Below, piece after piece: positions 57,131 through 64,000 of a stretch of 64,000 bases of DNA; the first letter of the stretch is position 1; every line of letters starts with the position of its first letter. Under the pieces are notes generated by a model. That model was not told the DNA's origin. It worked only from the letters and a program-made list of their open reading frames with translations, and searched no databases. The position numbers were made by a program, and so were the translations under genes. Source of the stretch: Ectorhizobium quercum (GTDB lineage Bacteria > Pseudomonadota > Alphaproteobacteria > Rhizobiales > Rhizobiaceae). The DNA lies in assembly GCF_026552795.1 (NCBI RefSeq), contig NZ_JANFPI010000005.1, positions 372,001-436,000 of the forward strand. The letters run 5' to 3'.

Positions 57131-57178
57131 GGCGGTTCAGCGTTTCACGCAATTGCCCTGGCGACGGGCCGCGCCTCT

Positions 57179-57589
57179 TCAGGCGCGGACGTCGAGCACG
57201 TAGTCCTTATGGGCCGGATGCGTGCTGTAGACGAAAATGCGGTTTATTTCCTTGTCCGTCAGAAGGCGCAGGAAACGGACCTCGATGCGGTTGTTGGCCA
57301 GCGTCTTCATCAGCACGCAGCCGATCTTGGTGATGCGTGCATCGGGAATGTCGAGATAGAACTGGTTCGGCACATGATACTGGGTCATGAGGCCCAGGAT
57401 CGCCGTGCTTTGCGAAATCTGCAAAATATCGCACCGGCGCGCCGCCAAGTGCATGACGCCCTTTTCGGTATATTCGATGCGCGCCGCATTGCGCGTTTCC
57501 TGCATGGGAAAGCGTGCTTCACGATCGTACATGAAGGACTCTTCCTTGTTCAGATAGGGCTGCCCCAGCGCAGCCTTGGAATTACTCAC
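57179..57589 (-). CDS. Possible PilZ-like protein
   Basis: A 136-residue soluble protein. The order of strands (ARIEYTEKGVMHLAARRCDI, ISQSTAILGL, NQFYLDIPDARITKIGCVLM, NNRIEVRFLRL) fits a PilZ beta barrel, but the c-di-GMP motif RXXXR is weak (RNAAR at about 33-37) and DZSXXG is replaced by ISQSTA. So it may not bind c-di-GMP. It is convergent with edd and downstream of nothing. A start at 57532 is an alternative. Confidence 0.6.
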   Translation of the reverse strand: MSNSKAALGQPYLNKEESFMYDREARFPMQETRNAARIEYTEKGVMHLAARRCDILQISQSTAILGLMTQYHVPNQFYLDIPDARITKIGCVLMKTLANNRIEVRFLRLLTDKEINRIFVYSTHPAHKDYVLDVRA

Positions 57590-57671
57590 GACCCGGCCTC
57601 CGTGTATGCTACCGGATGTTTAGCACCGAAATTTTAACAGAGGGTTCGAGCGCCGGATAAACCGCCGCGTA

Positions 57672-58694
57672 TCAATCCGGCACGGGGCCGGTCGAGGCCC
57701 GCCGGACCAGAGCGGCATGCCAGATTTCCTGAAGGTCCGGCTCCCGTCCGTTTTCGATCACGCCGATCAGACGTTCGGCGATGCGAACACCGGCTGCGCG
57801 CAGCGAGGAGCGCGTCGTCGTCAACGGCACGGAAAAATTCTCCGGCTTGAGAAGCGGCAGATCGTCGTCATGCGTGGTGAGCGAGATGTCGCGGCCAAGC
57901 TTCAATCCCCGGGCATAGATGGCCCTCACCGCACCGAGCGCCTGCGCGGTGGACGAGCAAAGGACGGCGGTGGGCCGGGCGGGCCGGTCGAGAAGCGCGT
58001 TCATGGCGCGATAGCCCTGGTCGTCCGTCATCGGAACGGCAAGGCAGGCCGAAGGGTCGAGCGCGATGCCCGCCTCGCGCAGCCGGTTTTCCGCCCCCTG
58101 ACGCCGCCGCAAGGCAAAATCGAATTCTTCCGGCGCGTTGATCAGGCCGAAGCGGCGATGTCCGAGGTCGATCATGTGGTCGGCCGCATCGCGGAACACC
58201 GCCTCGTTGTCGATATCGAGAAACGCATAATCCTCCGGCAGGCCGGCGGAACGCCCATGCACGATGAACGGCAGGCCGAGCGACCGCGTCGTCGCGATGC
58301 GCGGATCGCCGGCGCGCAGATAGCCGATATAGAGCCCGTCCACGCTGCCGGACGAGGCCAGGCGGCGGATCGCCTTTTCCTCGTCGTGGGGGTCGGCGGG
58401 CATGATGACGAAATGGAAGTCGTGTTTCAGCGCAACCTCGCCGATGCCGCTCAGGAATTCGCCGAAGTGAACGTCGAAATGATGCTCCGACGAGGTGGGC
58501 ATGACGAGACCGATGGAGCGCGCCCGCCCGGTCGCCAGCCTCTGGGCGGCCTTGTTGGGACGGTAGCCCGTCTTTTCCGCGGCGGCCAGAACCCGCTGCC
58601 GCGTCGCCTCGCTGACCTCCGGAAAACCGTTCAGGGCACGGCTCACCGTCGTCTGCGACAGGCCCAGCATTTCCGAAAGCTGCTTCAGATTCAT
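57672..58694 (-). CDS. aglR: LacI family regulator of the agl operon
   Basis: A 340-residue LacI-type repressor. The N-terminal headpiece MNLKQLSEMLGLSQTTVSRA is followed by LNGFPEVSEATRQRV and the hinge, then a sugar-binding core (IGLVMPTSSEHHFDVHFGEF, FLDIDNEAVFRDAADHMID). It is divergent from aglE, as in Sinorhizobium meliloti, where AglR controls the alpha-glucoside genes. A perfect palindrome in the shared promoter is its likely operator. Confidence 0.92.
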   Translation of the reverse strand: MNLKQLSEMLGLSQTTVSRALNGFPEVSEATRQRVLAAAEKTGYRPNKAAQRLATGRARSIGLVMPTSSEHHFDVHFGEFLSGIGEVALKHDFHFVIMPADPHDEEKAIRRLASSGSVDGLYIGYLRAGDPRIATTRSLGLPFIVHGRSAGLPEDYAFLDIDNEAVFRDAADHMIDLGHRRFGLINAPEEFDFALRRRQGAENRLREAGIALDPSACLAVPMTDDQGYRAMNALLDRPARPTAVLCSSTAQALGAVRAIYARGLKLGRDISLTTHDDDLPLLKPENFSVPLTTTRSSLRAAGVRIAERLIGVIENGREPDLQEIWHAALVRRASTGPVPD

Positions 58695-58851
58695 CCGTCC
58701 TCCCCCGGCGGCTACAGAAATACGCGCGACTCAATCCCACCCGCACACTGTCACATACTGGACTTGTCCACCATCGCGCCTAACCTTCTCAACAAACAAC
58801 ATCAAGAGACCGCAAGGCAAAAGGTTGCCCGGGTACAACACCTGAAAAGGC

Positions 58852-58900
58852 TTGACTCGCATGAAGAGGAAATGTGAATTGACGGGTCAAAGCGCTTTGA
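58852..58900 (+). promoter_or_regulatory. aglE promoter with AglR operator
   Basis: TTGACT (58852-58857) and TGAATT (58875-58880) are spaced by 17 bases. TCAAAGCGCTTTGA (58887-58900) is a perfect 14-base palindrome with the central CG of LacI family operators, placed just after the -10 near the start of transcription, suited to repression. The aglE ATG is 70 bases further on. Confidence 0.8.
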
Positions 58901-58969
58901 GAGGGAGCCGGGCGTACACGATTTCGACTGTGGTTTCGGTACAGCACGAATGACGGGGAGGTCATCCTG

Positions 58970-60331
58970 ATGAAGTTTCACCTGAAGGCGGGAGTTGCGG
59001 CGCTCGCCCTGCTCGCGATGCCGGCTGCGGCGGCCGAGCTGAAGTTCACGCCGGGCGAGGACCAGCGGCTGAACTGGGCAAGCTACGAGGCGTTCAAGCA
59101 GGCCCATGCCGACCTGAAGGGCCAGACGCTGACCATCTTCGGCCCCTGGCGCGGCGACGACGAGGCGCTGTTCCGCACGGTTCTTGCCTATTTTTCCGAT
59201 GCGACGGGCATCGACGTGCGCTATTCCTCCTCCGAAAACTACGAGCAGCAGATCGTCATCGACACACAGGCCGGCTCGCCGCCGGATATCGCCATCCTGC
59301 CGCAGCCGGGCCTTTACGCCGACCTTGCCGCCAAGGGTTTCCTCGTGCCGCTCGGACAGGACGTGGCCGACTGGGTGAAGGAAAACTACGGCGCCGGCGA
59401 AAGCTGGGTGAACTACGGCACCTACAAGGGCCGGGACGGCGTCGAGGCCTATTTCGCCTTCCCGTTCAAGGCCGACCTCAAGTCGATGGTCTGGTACGTG
59501 CCGGAAAATTTCGAGGAAGCCGGCTATGAAATCCCCGAAACAATGGAAGACCTGTTCAAGCTGAGCGACCGGATCGTCGCCGATGGCGGCACCCCCTGGT
59601 GCATCGGCCTCGGCTCCGGCGGCGCGACGGGCTGGCCGGCGACCGACTGGGTGGAGGACATCCTGCTGCGCCAGCAGCCTCCGGAGGTCTACGACCAGTG
59701 GGTTTCCAACGAGATCAAGTTCAACGCGCCGGAAATCGTCGCCGCCATCGAGGAATTCGGCAAGTTCGCCAAGAACAGCAAATATGTGGACGGCGGCGTC
59801 GCAGCCGTGGCCTCGACCGACTTCCGCGACAGCCCGAAGGGCCTGTTCACCATTCCGCCGAAATGCTACCTGCACCGACAGGCGTCCTTCGTCCCCTCCT
59901 TCTTCCCGGAAGGTGTCGAGCTGGGAACGGATGTCGACTTCTTCTACCTGCCGCCCTATGCGTCCAAGGCCGACCTCGGCAAACCGGTTCTCGGCGCGGG
60001 CACGCTGGTTTCCATAACCCGCGACACCCGGCCCGCACGCGCCTTCATCGACTTCCTGAAGACCCCGATCGCCCATGAAGTGTGGATGGCGCAGTCGAGC
60101 TTCCTGACGCCCTACAAGGCGGCGAAACCGGAAGCCTACGCCAACGAACAGATGCGCCGGCAGGGCGAGATCCTGACGACGGCCACTACCTTCCGCTTCG
60201 ACGGTTCCGACCTGATGCCCGGCCAGATCGGCGCCGGCGCCTTCTGGACCGGCATGGTCGATTTCGTCGGCGGCAAATCGGCGGAGCAGGCCGCAACGGA
60301 AATTCAGAACGCCTGGGACGGACTGAACTAA
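58970..60331 (+). CDS. aglE: Alpha-glucoside-binding protein AglE
   Basis: A 453-residue solute-binding protein. The signal peptide is MKFHLKAGVAALALLAMPAA, cut near AAA-EL. The mature part shows GQTLTIFGPWRGDDEALF and IDTQAGSPPDIAILPQPGLY, typical of AglE. It captures sucrose, maltose or trehalose-type sugars for AglFGK. GGGGAGG stands before the ATG. It heads aglEFGA. Confidence 0.95.
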   Translation: MKFHLKAGVAALALLAMPAAAAELKFTPGEDQRLNWASYEAFKQAHADLKGQTLTIFGPWRGDDEALFRTVLAYFSDATGIDVRYSSSENYEQQIVIDTQAGSPPDIAILPQPGLYADLAAKGFLVPLGQDVADWVKENYGAGESWVNYGTYKGRDGVEAYFAFPFKADLKSMVWYVPENFEEAGYEIPETMEDLFKLSDRIVADGGTPWCIGLGSGGATGWPATDWVEDILLRQQPPEVYDQWVSNEIKFNAPEIVAAIEEFGKFAKNSKYVDGGVAAVASTDFRDSPKGLFTIPPKCYLHRQASFVPSFFPEGVELGTDVDFFYLPPYASKADLGKPVLGAGTLVSITRDTRPARAFIDFLKTPIAHEVWMAQSSFLTPYKAAKPEAYANEQMRRQGEILTTATTFRFDGSDLMPGQIGAGAFWTGMVDFVGGKSAEQAATEIQNAWDGLN

Positions 60332-60388
60332 GCTTCAGGGCAAGCGGGCGGTGCAAGCCCGCCCGTTCACGAACGGAGAGGGAGGGAC

Positions 60389-61399
60389 ATGGCAGGACAG
60401 ATCGTTTCGGCCATCGGCATCATGATCGCGGGCGTTTTCGCCTGCGCCGCCTACTACTGGCTGTCCGACCGGCTGCTGAACGCGGCGCTGCCGGTGCGCG
60501 GCCGCGACATCATGACGGCATCGCGCAACCTCAACCGCCGGGCCGTCGTCCGGCCCTGGCTGTTCCTGGGGCCGGCCCTCGTCCTGCTCGCGGTCTATCT
60601 GGTCTATCCGGTGATCGCCACCGTCATACTGTCCTTCTACGACCGCACCGGGACGAGTTTCGTCGGCCTCGACAACTATCGCTGGGCCGTCTTCGACCGC
60701 GAGTTCCGCCGCTCCATCCTCAACAACGTGCTGTGGCTGGCCGTCGTGCCCGCCGCCTGCACCTTCCTCGGCCTCGTCATTGCCGTCCTGACCGACCGCA
60801 TCTGGTGGGGCAACATCGCCAAGTCCATCGTCTTCATGCCGATGGCGATCTCCTTCGTCGGCGCGTCGGTGATCTGGAAATTCATCTACGAATATCGCGG
60901 CTCCGGCACGCAGATCGGCCTTCTCAACGCCGTCGTGACGTGGTTCGGCGGCGACCCGCAGGTGTGGATCGCCCTGCCCTTCTGGAACAACTTCTTCCTG
61001 ATGGCCATTCTCGTCTGGATCCAGACCGGCTTCGCGATGGTCATCCTGTCGGCGGCGCTGCGCGGCATTCCGGAAGAGACCGTCGAGGCGGCCGTCATCG
61101 ACGGGGCCAGCGGCTGGCAGATCTTCTGGAAGATCATGGTGCCGCAGATATGGGGGACGATCGCGGTCGTCTGGACGACGATCACCATTCTCGTCCTCAA
61201 GGTCTTCGATATCGTCCTGACCATGACCAACGGCCAGTGGGACACGATGGTTCTCGCCAACCTGATGTTCAACTGGATGTTCCGCGGCGGCGGCGATTCC
61301 GGCCGCGCGGCGGTGATCGCGCTGATCATCATGGCCGCCGTGACGCCGATCATGATCTGGAACATCCGCCAGGCGAACCGCGAGAACGGAGGCCATTGA
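60389..61399 (+). CDS. aglF: Alpha-glucoside ABC permease AglF
   Basis: A 336-residue inner-membrane permease with an extra N-terminal helix (IVSAIGIMIAGVFACAAYYWL) and six core helices. The EAA loop is EAAVIDGASGWQIFWKIMVPQIWG. It begins 57 bases after aglE and is one base from aglG. The N-terminal extra helix is normal for AglF. Confidence 0.94.
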   Translation: MAGQIVSAIGIMIAGVFACAAYYWLSDRLLNAALPVRGRDIMTASRNLNRRAVVRPWLFLGPALVLLAVYLVYPVIATVILSFYDRTGTSFVGLDNYRWAVFDREFRRSILNNVLWLAVVPAACTFLGLVIAVLTDRIWWGNIAKSIVFMPMAISFVGASVIWKFIYEYRGSGTQIGLLNAVVTWFGGDPQVWIALPFWNNFFLMAILVWIQTGFAMVILSAALRGIPEETVEAAVIDGASGWQIFWKIMVPQIWGTIAVVWTTITILVLKVFDIVLTMTNGQWDTMVLANLMFNWMFRGGGDSGRAAVIALIIMAAVTPIMIWNIRQANRENGGH

Positions 61400-61400
61400 C

Positions 61401-62555
61401 ATGGACATCGCACAATCCCTGCGCCGCACCGGCTTTCCCCGCCTGTTCGTGCATTTCGCCGTGCTTGTCATCGTGCTGCTCTGGCTCCTGCCGACGCTCG
61501 GCATTCTCGTCAGCTCCCTGCGCGACAAGGACCAGATTACCGTTTCGGGATGGTGGACCGCCTTTGCGGGCGCGACCCAGACCGAGGCCGTGCGCCTTGC
61601 CGAACCCTCCGCGCAGCGGCAGGACGGCACCGGCTACGTGATCTCCGGAACGCTGGTCGAGGGCGACAAGACGGTTTCCGCCTTCGGCACGCGGGTTCTG
61701 GAGCCCGGCGCCTTTCCGGCCGGCGAAACGGTCGACGTGGGCGACGGCGAAACGCTGACCGTCCATGCCGACGGCACCTACGAATACCGCAAGCCGACGA
61801 GTTTCGACGGCGAGCGCGGCAGGCGCGTCTACCTGACGGTGGTGACGCCGCCCGCCTTCACGTTCGACAATTACCGCACGGTGCTGAACGCCGAGGGCAT
61901 CGGCAACGCCTTCGTCAACTCGCTGACCGTGACCATCCCGGCGACGGTCATCCCGATCCTGATCGCGGCCTTCGCCGCCTATGCGCTGGCGTGGATGGAG
62001 TTTCCGGGCCGGGCGATCCTGATCGCCGTCGTCGTCGGCCTCATCGTCGTGCCGCTGCAAATGTCGCTCATACCGCTGTTGCGGATGTATAACGGCATCG
62101 GCATGCTGTTCGGCGTGCCGTCGAAAACCTATGCCGGGATCTGGCTGGCGCACACCGCCTTCGGCATGCCGCTCGCCATCTACCTGCTGCGCAACTACAT
62201 TGCCGGCCTGCCGAAGGAAATCATCGAATCGGCCCGCGTCGACGGCGCGTCCGACTTCGAGATCTTCGTCAGGATCGTGCTGCCGCTATCCTTCCCGGCG
62301 CTCGCGTCCTTCTCCATCTTCCAGTTCCTCTGGGTGTGGAACGACCTGCTCGTGGCGATGGTCTTCCTCGGCACATCCGGGGACCAGCTCGTGCTGACCG
62401 GGGCGCTGAACGCGCTGCTCGGCTCGCGCGGCGGCAACTGGGAAATCCTGACGGCCTCCGCCTTCATCACCATCATCGTCCCGCTCCTCGTCTTCTTCGC
62501 CTTGCAGCGCTACCTCGTGCGCGGCCTGCTGGCGGGGTCGGTCAAGGGCGGCTGA
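61401..62555 (+). CDS. aglG: Alpha-glucoside ABC permease AglG
   Basis: A 384-residue permease. The first helix (about 17-37) is followed by a periplasmic beta-rich insertion (about 45-155), then five more helices with the EAA loop ESARVDGASDFEIFVRIVLPLSFPA. Such an insertion is typical of AglG. The ATG is one base past the aglF stop. It pairs with AglF. Confidence 0.94.
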   Translation: MDIAQSLRRTGFPRLFVHFAVLVIVLLWLLPTLGILVSSLRDKDQITVSGWWTAFAGATQTEAVRLAEPSAQRQDGTGYVISGTLVEGDKTVSAFGTRVLEPGAFPAGETVDVGDGETLTVHADGTYEYRKPTSFDGERGRRVYLTVVTPPAFTFDNYRTVLNAEGIGNAFVNSLTVTIPATVIPILIAAFAAYALAWMEFPGRAILIAVVVGLIVVPLQMSLIPLLRMYNGIGMLFGVPSKTYAGIWLAHTAFGMPLAIYLLRNYIAGLPKEIIESARVDGASDFEIFVRIVLPLSFPALASFSIFQFLWVWNDLLVAMVFLGTSGDQLVLTGALNALLGSRGGNWEILTASAFITIIVPLLVFFALQRYLVRGLLAGSVKGG

Positions 62556-62582
62556 GAACATCATCAGGAACAGGAAAATCGC

Positions 62583-64000
<1,418 letters not shown>

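Noticed and set aside
57132..57165. Further copy of the GCATTTCCG repeat after edd (GCGTTTCACGCAATTGCC)
   Set aside because: Only one short arm matches, with no partner arm; not enough to call a copy.

Overview
The window looks like chromosomal DNA from an alphaproteobacterium of the family Rhizobiaceae (Agrobacterium, Rhizobium, Shinella or Ensifer type); the genus cannot be fixed by reading. The reasons are high G+C with dense coding, a RirA iron regulator, an agl alpha-glucoside operon with its LacI-type regulator, mannosylfructose genes, a clustered Entner-Doudoroff operon, a histidine tRNA lacking the extra 5' G, and small palindromic intergenic repeats. I see no prophage, plasmid, transposase or CRISPR array.

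Left part (1-20 kb): the end of a possible glycosyltransferase, a YbaK deacylase, an M29 aminopeptidase, exonuclease VII large subunit, and two small proteins. Next comes a membrane glycosylation locus: a GT-C-like transferase divergent from a GT2 lipid-sugar synthase plus GtrA flippase. Two aldo/keto reductases follow, one beside a LysR regulator. The translation block is pheT, pheS, a kinase-fold gene, rplT and rpmI, then an amidase and a TerC/DUF475 membrane protein.

Middle part (20-36 kb): an amine oxidase-type flavoprotein, a gamma-glutamylputrescine pair (puuA, puuB), gluconokinase with an AbrB-type membrane protein, rirA under a likely Irr box, a YjgN/M48 protease pair, mmsA with a divergent LysR gene, and a three-gene mannosylfructose cluster (synthase, phosphatase, GH32-like hydrolase) downstream of tRNA-His.

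Right part (36-64 kb): a large PAS histidine kinase of PdhS type under a perfect CtrA-type box, an AsmA protein, the putrescine importer potFGHI, an ScfR-type regulator, a small conserved-looking gene, a BaiN-type flavoprotein, a second puuA-puuB pair, the Entner-Doudoroff operon zwf-pgl-edd, a possible PilZ-like protein, and the aglR / aglEFGA locus, which runs off the right edge inside aglA.

Two themes tie the genes together. The first is polyamine use: one importer and two gamma-glutamylation pairs lie within 32 kb. The second is sugar flow: alpha-glucoside uptake and hydrolysis feed glucose to the zwf-pgl-edd pathway next door, and a LacI-type palindrome in the agl promoter has a near copy just upstream of edd. 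Three intergenic repeat families are visible: an RPE-like element, a GCATTTCCG element, and a 267-bp nested inverted repeat.
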